DNA of 8,814 bases. Origin: an uncultured Caryophanales bacterium. Lineage in GTDB: Bacteria; Bacillota_I; Bacilli_A; RF39; UBA660. The notes beneath the pieces were generated by a model. It had not been told where the DNA came from. It made no database searches and saw nothing but the letters and a program-made list of their open reading frames with translations. Location: positions 1-8,814 of the forward strand of contig CAMKQS010000060.1 in the NCBI GenBank assembly GCA_946414975.1. Reading direction: 5' to 3'. Shown one piece after another: positions 1-5,479 of the stretch (position 1 is its first letter; every line of letters starts with the position of its first letter). Made by a program: the position numbers and the translations under genes.

Positions 1-762
1 AATGCAAATATTAAATATATTACTTCCTAAAATATTTCCAACAATCATATCTTCATTATTATGCTTTATTAAGTGCAAACAAGTTACAAGTTCTGGTACT
101 GATGTTGCAAAGGCTATTACTGTTGCACTAATAAGCTTATCACTAATACCAAATGTTGTTATTTTTTGTGCCATATCTACTGTAAAAATACTTCCTACAA
201 ATATCATAGCTAAACCTAAAACTGTTATTACAATTGAATATATACAAGAATATTTAGGTGGCTCATAGATTGCAACATCTTTCCTTGTATGTATAAGTTT
301 TAACAAATAACCTACATATAATATAAAAAGCAATATTAATATTACAGCATCAAATCTTGATAATATGTTACTATTTTTATGAATAAATAAGTCATCTAAT
401 GATAGAAATACAAATATTGCAGATATAAATATTGATAATGGCAATTCTTTTTTTATTGTTGATGATGTAATTTTAAGTGGTTTAATTAAACTAGATATAC
501 TAAGTATTAATAAAATATTTATTATATTACTACCTATTAAATTATATATTACTATATTACTATATCCATTATGCAACGCATAGTAACTTACCAGTAATTC
601 TGGAATACTAGTACCAAATGCAACTATTGTAAGTCCAATTGCAAGAGCTGATTTATGATAATATTTTGCAAGATCTCTTGCTCCTTCTATCATAATTTTA
701 CTACCAGCTATAATAAAGATTATTCCAACAATTAAACATAAAATTATCATTAACTCATTCAT
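1..762 (-). CDS. Calcium/sodium antiporter, CaCA family (YrbG-like), 3' end cut by window edge
   Basis: Integral membrane cation exchanger, by family a Na+(or H+)/Ca2+ antiporter that exports calcium. The first 254 residues are visible in an open frame from ATG at 762 to the window edge; full-length relatives are about 310-330 residues, so the last helices are missing. Both CaCA alpha repeats are present. Alpha-1 has GLTIVAFGTSIPEL (residues 43-56, acidic E55) followed by LIGSNIIN (75-82). Alpha-2 has SATVIAFATSVPEL (212-225, E224) followed by NILGSNIFN (243-251). Hydrophobic helices lie at about 4-22, 40-62, 70-92, 109-121, 137-155 and 172-195. An AAGGAG site lies just before the ATG. The start is only 17 bases past the U-run of the T-box leader, with no room for another promoter, so expression should depend on read-through of that leader. 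Family call is firm; the ion actually moved is inferred. Confidence 0.9.
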   Translation of the reverse strand, partial: MNELMIILCLIVGIIFIIAGSKIMIEGARDLAKYYHKSALAIGLTIVAFGTSIPELLVSYYALHNGYSNIVIYNLIGSNIINILLILSISSLIKPLKITSSTIKKELPLSIFISAIFVFLSLDDLFIHKNSNILSRFDAVILILLFILYVGYLLKLIHTRKDVAIYEPPKYSCIYSIVITVLGLAMIFVGSIFTVDMAQKITTFGISDKLISATVIAFATSVPELVTCLHLIKHNNEDMIVGNILGSNIFNICI

Positions 763-778
763 ATATTCTCCTTAAAAT

Positions 779-841
779 AAAAAAATGTTCTTTATATATA
801 GGGACGACATAGCCGTGGTACCACCCTATTTTATAAAGAAC
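779..841 (-). terminator. Terminator hairpin of the T-box leader
   Basis: A perfect 10-bp inverted repeat, GTTCTTTATA (841-832) with TATAAAGAAC (796-787), is followed after one A by seven T on the minus strand (785-779). It encloses the whole T-box antiterminator, which is an unusual arrangement because terminator and antiterminator normally exclude one another. It probably ends the ezrA-sepF-divIVA transcripts when read-through does not occur. Confidence 0.75.
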
Positions 842-969
842 TTATACACTTAAAATTATAACGCATTACCTAAAACATCAGAAGTGATCTATATATTACT
901 AACAATTAGTTTGCACCAACCACTAACTCTCTTAATGTATCATAATATACCGTCTTCATCATTTGTTTT
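779..969 (-). promoter_or_regulatory. T-box riboswitch leader, isoleucine (ATC) specifier
   Basis: tRNA-sensing leader RNA on the minus strand, starting directly after the divIVA stop codon. Stem I: basal arms AAAACA (969-964) and TGTTTT (877-872). The AGAG element is at 930-927. A distal helix TTAGT (926-922) pairs with ACTAA (910-906) around the typical GGTTGGTGCAA loop. The specifier-loop stretch AGATCACTTCTGA gives ATC (888-886) followed by the conserved purine A, which reads as Ile. The T-box sequence AGGGTGGTACCACGG is at 827-813. Its TGGT bulge would pair with an ACCA end, as expected for tRNA-Ile with discriminator A. Antiterminator arms are ATAGGG (829-824) and CCCTAT (803-798). Stems II and IIA/B look absent or short. 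In Bacilli an Ile T-box after divIVA normally controls ileS; here an antiporter follows. Confidence 0.93.
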
Positions 970-1449
970 TTAAAAATTTACTTTTTCAATATCTTCTATC
1001 ATATCTAATTGTGCTTGAAGTAAATCTTTTAACTTACGTTTATATACAATAATATTTCTACGTATTCTATTTGCTTCAATCTCTGCTTTTTCTGCTTCCA
1101 TTAATGCTTCATTAACAATTCTACTTGCATTTTTCTTAGCATTTTCCACAAGCATTTCACTTTCACGATAGGCATTTTGTTTTATCTGGTCAGAAGTTTT
1201 TTGAGCCATAATAATAGCTTTATTTAAAGTAGACTCCATACGTTCATATTGCGCAATTTTCTCACGCATTCCATTTGTCTTCGCAATCATTTTTTGTAAT
1301 TCTAATATTTTCTGATCACGTAATCTTATCGCTTCATCTTTTTCTTTAATCAAATTAACCATTTTACTTACTTGCTTAATTATATTATCTAAAAAGCGAT
1401 TTACTTCATTTGGATCATAACCATATGCTGTTTTAGTAAACTTCTCCAT
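970..1449 (-). CDS. divIVA: DivIVA-domain cell division / polarity protein
   Basis: Coiled-coil scaffold protein that marks negatively curved membrane at the septum and poles in Gram-positive bacteria. The N-terminal DivIVA signature is clear: F4, GYDPNEVNRFLD (residues 10-21). A long charged coiled coil runs from about 25 to 155, without a transmembrane segment. The length of 159 residues is close to the B. subtilis protein (164). The start is supported by GAGGAGA (1460-1454) five bases upstream. It is shortened at the N-terminus: the leader segment before F4 that B. subtilis DivIVA carries is missing, and the residues aligned to its membrane-inserting F17/R18 are A8/Y9. Its position 54 bp after sepF and directly before an Ile T-box matches the sepF-ylmG-ylmH-divIVA-ileS order of Bacilli and supports DivIVA over the related GpsB. 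Confidence 0.9.
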   Translation of the reverse strand: MEKFTKTAYGYDPNEVNRFLDNIIKQVSKMVNLIKEKDEAIRLRDQKILELQKMIAKTNGMREKIAQYERMESTLNKAIIMAQKTSDQIKQNAYRESEMLVENAKKNASRIVNEALMEAEKAEIEANRIRRNIIVYKRKLKDLLQAQLDMIEDIEKVNF

Positions 1450-1474
1450 ATATTCTCCTCACCAGTGCCTAACT

Positions 1475-1503
1475 ATATTATCACAAATGATACTATTTTT
1501 CAA
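1475..1503 (-). promoter_or_regulatory. Probable promoter of divIVA
   Basis: TTGAAA (1503-1498) and TAATAT (1480-1475) are separated by exactly 17 bases, and the -10 box carries the extended TGn element (TGATAATAT). The -35 box begins right after the sepF stop codon. Transcription would start near 1468, giving a leader of about 19 bases containing the Shine-Dalgarno site. This gives divIVA a supply independent of sepF. Confidence 0.6.
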
Positions 1504-1905
1504 CTACCATTCTGTATTTATATCATCATTATCATATATATCTTTTCCAGTTGTCTCTTCTGTAATTTTACCTTGAACATTAATATTATTTGGAGTACAC
1601 AAAAATATTCCTCCACCTATTTTTTGTAAATCTCCACCTATTGCATATATAGTTCCACTTAAGAAATCAACTATACGTTTTGCCTGGTCTGATGTAACTC
1701 TTTTAAGATTTACAACAACTGTATTTCTTTTCTTTAAATGATCTGCAATTTGTTGTGATTCAGAAAACGCACGTGGTTCAAGCAATATCATCTTAGAACC
1801 ACCATTCTCATCATATGCTTCTTCAGTTTTTATATCATAATATTCATTTCCATTTATATTTTCTTCATTATTATCTTTATTAAGTAAATTTTTAATAAAA
1901 CCCAT
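1504..1905 (-). CDS. sepF: SepF, membrane anchor of the FtsZ ring
   Basis: Cytoplasmic division protein that polymerises, binds the FtsZ C-terminal tail and tethers the Z ring to the membrane. The N-terminus [10 protein letters not shown] (1-10) is the expected short amphipathic membrane-binding helix. A variable acidic linker (11-37) follows. The SepF (DUF552) core spans about 38-115: [21 protein letters not shown], then VVVNLKRV, then [19 protein letters not shown] (87-105), the most conserved stretch of the family. A short acidic tail ends at residue 133, compared with about 150 in B. subtilis. The start ATG has GGAGGT at good spacing. It sits 68 bp after ezrA and 54 bp before divIVA; the ylmG and ylmH genes that often follow sepF are absent. 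Confidence 0.95.
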   Translation of the reverse strand: MGFIKNLLNKDNNEENINGNEYYDIKTEEAYDENGGSKMILLEPRAFSESQQIADHLKKRNTVVVNLKRVTSDQAKRIVDFLSGTIYAIGGDLQKIGGGIFLCTPNNINVQGKITEETTGKDIYDNDDINTEW

Positions 1906-1937
1906 TTTATTACCTCCAATTCTTGTACACTACGAAT

Positions 1938-1966
1938 ATTTTATCACATTTTTTTTTAAAATGAAA
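1938..1966 (-). promoter_or_regulatory. Possible sepF promoter (extended -10)
   Basis: The minus strand carries TGATAAAAT (1946-1938), an extended -10 like the one in front of divIVA; both share TGTGATAA. The -35 region at 17-base spacing (TTTCAT, 1966-1961) is poor. A start near 1931 would leave a 25-base leader with the GGAGGT site. The region is AT-rich, so a chance match is possible. Confidence 0.4.
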
Positions 1967-1973
1967 CATGTTA

Positions 1974-3698
1974 TTATGCCTTGTTAATTAAATCATTTAT
2001 TTTATTGTAAACATCTGTGTCAATAGCTCTTATTGCATTTAAGGTATTACTTAAAGATCTTTGATAATCTCCCTTATAAAATAATTGTTCTGATATATTA
2101 AGTATTTTATTTAAATCATTATATGTACTTCTATATCTATTGCTATAAACAATTAAAGCCTCAGATAAACGTGCAAATTTAACTATATCTGTTGTTTTAG
2201 TATATAGTTTCAATACTAAATCACGAGCAGTATCAACCCTTGTATTTAATATATCTATTACTATTGGTTTTCTAGATAATTCCTTAGATATTTCATTCAT
2301 TGCAAGCGATGCTTCTTTTAATTCAACATAATAGTTATTTGGTATCTCAGGTAAATTATACTCTCTCATTTTATTTTTAGACTCTTTAAGTACCATTTTT
2401 ATTTCTTCTAATTGATGACGTGCACGAACTTCATCATCTCGCATATTACCAATTTCATTTAATGAATTATCTAAATTTTCTTCACAACTTAATAACTCTG
2501 AACTTAGTCCTTCAACTTCTTCCAATAATTTTGAATATGCGAAAGTATGATTTCCAGTATGATCATTTAATACTTTATAATTATCATTAATTCTATCTAA
2601 TCTAACTTTTACATCCTTAATAACCTTAATATTATCATCTGATAAATTATAAATATTTTGAAGGTTATCCATTGATGAAAATAATTCATTTATAACACTA
2701 TTTATTTTTTCTAATCTACTATATAAATTTTCTACTTTATCAACAAAAGCTTTTTTAGATCTTTTTTCATTTTCAAAATCAACAAATAAAGAATCAAAAT
2801 AATCTAATAATACTTTTAATTCAAATAAACTATCTTGTAAATTTAATGACTTTGTACGAACTATTATATTTTTTATTTTAGTAGTAGCTTCACTTATATT
2901 ATATTCTACATTTAAATAGTCAAGAGGATATCCTTGTTTCATCATCTTATCATAAATTGCCGCAACTTCTTCAATTCTCTTAGGAAGTACATTATAAACA
3001 AGTAAAACTATTGAAGGAACTTCTTCTATAACTATTTCCATATGCTTTAATAGTTCATCAATAATATTTACAATAGTAGATACTTCATTAAACTCATTAT
3101 TATCCATAATAGATTCAAAATCTTCAAATCTTTTCGCAATAAGTTCAAATTGTGTTTGAATAACACTAGCGAACTTTCCATATTCTCCTTTAGTAGAATT
3201 AAATTTTTCAAAAAGTTCTCTATATTTTGAACGGTATTTAGTAATGATACTTCTACCCTTAGCTTCACTATTTGTAATTTCTTTAATCTCACCTAATAAA
3301 AACTCAGAATTTGTCTTTACTTTATATAATTCCATTTCCAATTTAGCTATCTTATATATTGTACTTTTATAATCTTTTTGTTTTAATGAATATTCAGCTT
3401 CAAGTAACATATTTGATAGATTTGGAACCTGTACTTCTTTTATATCATTTAATCTATCTCTCCATTCATTATACATTACCTCTAATTTTTCATTATTTAA
3501 AAAAGATTCAACCTTAGCAAGTTCAGGTACAATCGGTGAAGATGCTAATTTATTTTTCTCTATTTCTAAAGCCGATATTGCTTTTTTCATTTCTTTTTTC
3601 TTACGCGTTCTGATGATTAAAATCATAGTAATTATAGAGATTAATGTCGCAATTAAACATATTATAATTACTACTCTTGGATCATCTAAATTTATCAT
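1974..3698 (-). CDS. ezrA: EzrA, septation ring formation regulator
   Basis: Membrane-anchored negative regulator and spatial organiser of FtsZ assembly, found in Bacilli. The length of 574 residues is close to the B. subtilis protein (562). A single N-terminal transmembrane helix (about 9-30) is followed by a basic stop-transfer stretch RTRKKKEMKK, giving the N-out, C-in topology of EzrA. The remainder is spectrin-like helical coiled coil with the repeated family element of the form A/E-x-x-L-x-x-x-DY, for example LLEAEYSLKQKDYKS (near 97-111) and ISEQLFYKGDYQRSL (near 535-549). There are no cysteine clusters or enzymatic motifs. AAGGTGAT (3711-3704) precedes the ATG. It is divergent from rpsD, a neighbourhood also seen in loosened form around B. 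subtilis rpsD and ezrA, and it leads the division block with sepF and divIVA. Confidence 0.92.
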   Translation of the reverse strand: MINLDDPRVVIIICLIATLISIITMILIIRTRKKKEMKKAISALEIEKNKLASSPIVPELAKVESFLNNEKLEVMYNEWRDRLNDIKEVQVPNLSNMLLEAEYSLKQKDYKSTIYKIAKLEMELYKVKTNSEFLLGEIKEITNSEAKGRSIITKYRSKYRELFEKFNSTKGEYGKFASVIQTQFELIAKRFEDFESIMDNNEFNEVSTIVNIIDELLKHMEIVIEEVPSIVLLVYNVLPKRIEEVAAIYDKMMKQGYPLDYLNVEYNISEATTKIKNIIVRTKSLNLQDSLFELKVLLDYFDSLFVDFENEKRSKKAFVDKVENLYSRLEKINSVINELFSSMDNLQNIYNLSDDNIKVIKDVKVRLDRINDNYKVLNDHTGNHTFAYSKLLEEVEGLSSELLSCEENLDNSLNEIGNMRDDEVRARHQLEEIKMVLKESKNKMREYNLPEIPNNYYVELKEASLAMNEISKELSRKPIVIDILNTRVDTARDLVLKLYTKTTDIVKFARLSEALIVYSNRYRSTYNDLNKILNISEQLFYKGDYQRSLSNTLNAIRAIDTDVYNKINDLINKA

Positions 3699-3717
3699 AT
3701 ATAATCACCTTAGCATA

Positions 3718-3746
3718 ATTGTATCATAAATTAATACATTTTTCGA
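3718..3746 (-). promoter_or_regulatory. Possible ezrA promoter
   Basis: An extended -10 TGATACAAT (TACAAT at 3723-3718) lies 17 bases after TCGAAA (3746-3741), which matches four of six -35 positions. The predicted start near 3711 would leave only about 13 bases before the ATG, beginning at the Shine-Dalgarno site. This is the best candidate in the interval on this strand. Confidence 0.4.
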
Positions 3747-3787
3747 CATGTTTTTTATAATTAATTGTATTTTTAAGTATTTTTATA

Positions 3788-3816
3788 TTGACTTTAATAC
3801 ATTTTTTTCATATAAT
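3788..3816 (+). promoter_or_regulatory. Promoter of rpsD
   Basis: TTGACT (3788-3793) and TATAAT (3811-3816) are separated by exactly 17 bases, a near-consensus housekeeping promoter and the strongest in the window. Transcription should start near 3823, producing a leader of about 140 nucleotides before the rpsD start codon. Confidence 0.85.
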
Positions 3817-3822
3817 TACTGA

Positions 3823-3963
3823 TGAGTGCAGAAACTTTGGAATATTAGATGTGTTTATTATCTTAAGGATTTATCAGTAGTCTTTCTGCAAAGATGATGA
3901 TATTAGTTTAAACACCCCTAACTATTTGCAAAGAAGCACCTTCAAAAAGAAAGGAGATGCGTT
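3823..3963 (+). promoter_or_regulatory. rpsD leader RNA, probable S4 autoregulatory pseudoknot
   Basis: Structured 5' leader. Helix 1 pairs TGCAGAAA (3827-3834) with TTTCTGCA (3883-3890), 8 bp and perfect. Inside its loop, GTGTTTA (3851-3857) pairs with TAAACAC (3909-3915) beyond the helix, 7 bp and perfect, so the two form a pseudoknot. Near the start codon, CCTT (3939-3942) can pair with AAGG (3951-3954) of the Shine-Dalgarno site, helped by GCA (3936-3938) with TGC (3958-3960), which could hide it. S4 is known to repress rpsD through a pseudoknot-like leader in B. subtilis. That this leader binds S4 is inferred from position and structure. Confidence 0.75.
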
Positions 3964-4566
3964 ATGTCAAGATATACAAAATCATCATACCGTAAGAGTC
4001 GTCGTTTAGGTTTCTCTACACTTGAAACTGGTCGTGAGCTTGCTAAAAAGCCATATGCTCCAGGTATTCACGGACAAAAGAGAGCTAAAAAGTTATCAGA
4101 CTACGGTACACAGTTACAAGAAAAACAAAAAGTTAGATTCATGTATGGTCTAAATGAAAAACAATTTAAGAAAACTTTCGTTGAAGCTGGTAAATTAAAA
4201 GGTGTACATGGTGAAGATTTCTTAAAATTACTTGAAAGTCGTTTAGATAACTTAGTATATCGTATTGGTTTTGCAACTACAAGACGTGGAGCTAGACAAC
4301 TTGTTAACCATGGACATATTACTGTTAATGGTAAGAAAGTTGATATTCCTTCATATAGATGTAAAGTTGGAGACGTAATTTCTGTTAAGGATTCTGATAA
4401 AGAACTTGCTATTATAAAATCTTCATTAGAAGCTTTAAAGAAAAGAGTTGAATTTATTACATATGATGAAGCTAAAATGGCTGCAACTTACGTAAGATTA
4501 CCTGAAAGAAGCGAACTTAATGCTGATATAAATGAATCATTAATCGTTGAATTTTACAACAGATAA
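3964..4566 (+). CDS. rpsD: 30S ribosomal protein S4
   Basis: Primary 16S rRNA-binding protein that nucleates assembly of the 30S body, and in this lineage a translational or transcriptional repressor of its own gene. It is 200 residues, exactly the Bacillus length. It opens with MSRYTKSSYRKSRRLG and has the KRPYAPG-type motif KKPYAPGIHG (28-37) and LQEKQKVRFMYGLNEKQF (51-68). An S4 RNA-binding domain spans about 92-156 with SRLDNLVYR and RRGARQLVNHGHITVNG, and it ends in the universal LPERSEL...ESLIVEFYNR. The N-terminal segment has no zinc-binding cysteines, as in the cysteine-free S4 paralogue group. AAAGGAG (3950-3956) lies seven bases before the ATG. It is the only plus-strand gene and is a single-gene unit closed by a terminator. 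Confidence 0.98.
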   Translation: MSRYTKSSYRKSRRLGFSTLETGRELAKKPYAPGIHGQKRAKKLSDYGTQLQEKQKVRFMYGLNEKQFKKTFVEAGKLKGVHGEDFLKLLESRLDNLVYRIGFATTRRGARQLVNHGHITVNGKKVDIPSYRCKVGDVISVKDSDKELAIIKSSLEALKKRVEFITYDEAKMAATYVRLPERSELNADINESLIVEFYNR

Positions 4567-4570
4567 TAAA

Positions 4571-4594
4571 AAAACACGTGAAATCACGTGTTTT
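4571..4594. terminator. Bidirectional intrinsic terminator between rpsD and the convergent gene
   Basis: AAAACACGTG (4571-4580), loop AAAT, and CACGTGTTTT (4585-4594) form a 10-bp hairpin. A T-run follows on the plus strand, and on the minus strand the A-run before 4571 gives a T-run too. The stop codon of the minus-strand gene (4596-4594) begins at the edge of the stem, so one hairpin serves both genes. Confidence 0.88.
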
Positions 4595-5256
4595 TATATG
4601 CTTTTTATTTCTGTTATATTATGTTTTTCTAAAACTTTTTGATATTTCACATCAGTTACAACATCATCATTACTTGTTTTTTTAGTTTTAAATTCTACTT
4701 TATCAGGCCAAACTATTTTAAATGGCCCTTTTTTATTTTTATATGGTTCATCAAATTCAACATTAAAATTAATTTTGCTTAAAAAATTATTAAAGTATTC
4801 AAGAATATCATATAATTCAAAAATATCAATTTTATTTTCTATCCTATTTTTAATTGGTAAATAATACGATAACAGTAATAATGGTGCAAAAACTAATTCA
4901 CCATCATTTATTTTAGTAAAATCAGAAAAATAGGAATAATACTTTCTGTTATTAAAACAATCTTTAAAAGATTCTCTTTTTAAAAGTATATTATCATTAT
5001 ACTCTACTGTCTCAATTTCATCTTTATAAGCAACTGTGATAGGATTATTACTTAACTGTTCAAATCTAAATTTATCTTCATCAATCTTCCTTATTACACC
5101 TAAATATCCAAAATATAAATTATCTAAATTATAACTTTTATCTCGTGCAACACTAATATCAAAGTAATCATTTTCTTCTTTTTTTACAATTTTACTTTTT
5201 ATTCTTTCTAAAAATCCTTTTTTCTCTTCTTTTTTTACAATACCTTTTATATCCAT
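4594..5256 (-). CDS. Hypothetical soluble protein, 220 residues, function not recognised
   Basis: I do not recognise a family. ATG at 5256 is chosen because AAGGGGG (5268-5262) lies five bases upstream; an in-frame TTG at 5286 has no such site. The N-terminus (1-28) is very lysine/glutamate rich with a possible amphipathic helix GFLERIKSKIVKK (14-26). No signal peptide or transmembrane helix is convincing. The only strongly hydrophobic stretch is LVFAPLLLLSYYLPI (121-135), which is more likely a buried core. The rest is rich in aromatic and charged residues (YFDI, YYSYF, DILEYFNNFL) with a likely beta-rich C-terminal third (FNVEFDEPYKNKKGPFKIVW, 164-183). There is one cysteine (C100) and no metal-binding or nucleotide-binding motif. 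It has its own apparent promoter and lies between two terminators, so it appears to be a single-gene unit. Coding status is good; function is unknown. Confidence 0.75.
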   Translation of the reverse strand: MDIKGIVKKEEKKGFLERIKSKIVKKEENDYFDISVARDKSYNLDNLYFGYLGVIRKIDEDKFRFEQLSNNPITVAYKDEIETVEYNDNILLKRESFKDCFNNRKYYSYFSDFTKINDGELVFAPLLLLSYYLPIKNRIENKIDIFELYDILEYFNNFLSKINFNVEFDEPYKNKKGPFKIVWPDKVEFKTKKTSNDDVVTDVKYQKVLEKHNITEIKSI

Positions 5257-5276
5257 AATATCCCCCTTGTTGATGT

Positions 5277-5305
5277 ATGATAACAAAAATATAAAAAAAA
5301 TACAA
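5277..5305 (-). promoter_or_regulatory. Possible promoter of the 220-residue hypothetical gene
   Basis: TTGTAT (5305-5300) and TATCAT (5282-5277) are separated by 17 bases. The -35 box overlaps the 3' arm of the preceding terminator. The predicted start near 5270 would leave a very short leader beginning at the AAGGGGG site. The gene needs its own promoter because a terminator stands directly upstream. Confidence 0.4.
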
Positions 5306-5323
5306 GTTTTATTTTCTTGTATT
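5293..5323 (-). terminator. Terminator ending the priA-aquaporin-small membrane protein genes
   Basis: On the minus strand, AATACAAG (5323-5316) and CTTGTATT (5306-5299) form an 8-bp hairpin with a 9-base loop, followed by a T-run down to 5293. The stop codon of the 56-residue gene (5311-5309) lies in the loop. Confidence 0.85.
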
Positions 5324-5479
5324 AATTTTTATAATTATAAATCCTATTGTAATTATTATTGGAATTAAACTAATTCCTACAATTTTACAAATATTATTAT
5401 CTATTCTTAGTAATATAAAACCTGATATTAATAATAGTAACATTACTATGAATAGTATTTTTGCTTTATTATTTTTCAT
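5309..5479 (-). CDS. Small two-helix membrane protein, 56 residues, overlapping the aquaporin gene
   Basis: Unrecognised small membrane protein. ATG at 5479 lies inside the last codons of the aquaporin gene, in another frame, and overlaps it by 11 bases. It opens MKNNKAK and has two hydrophobic helices at about 8-25 (ILFIVMLLLLISGFILL) and 33-52 (IVGISLIPIIITIGFIIIKI), joined by a short loop RIDNNICK, and ends INTRK. There is no clear Shine-Dalgarno site, so translation would depend on coupling to the upstream stop codon. The terminator sits exactly on its stop codon, supporting the idea that it is the last gene of this unit. Low complexity (isoleucine-rich in AT-rich DNA) is the main reason for caution. 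Function is unknown. Confidence 0.55.
   Translation of the reverse strand: MKNNKAKILFIVMLLLLISGFILLRIDNNICKIVGISLIPIIITIGFIIIKINTRK

Noticed and set aside
2..268. Plus-strand open frame of 88 codons
   Set aside because: It lies opposite the antiporter gene, whose minus-strand frame shows both CaCA motifs; the plus frame has no ribosome site and no family features.
3068..3292. Minus-strand open frame of 74 codons inside ezrA
   Set aside because: It is an out-of-frame reading of ezrA coiled-coil sequence, with no start signal and low complexity.
5257..5286. Upstream in-frame TTG start for the 220-residue hypothetical gene
   Set aside because: No Shine-Dalgarno site precedes it and it would lie upstream of the predicted transcription start; the ATG at 5256 has AAGGGGG at proper spacing.
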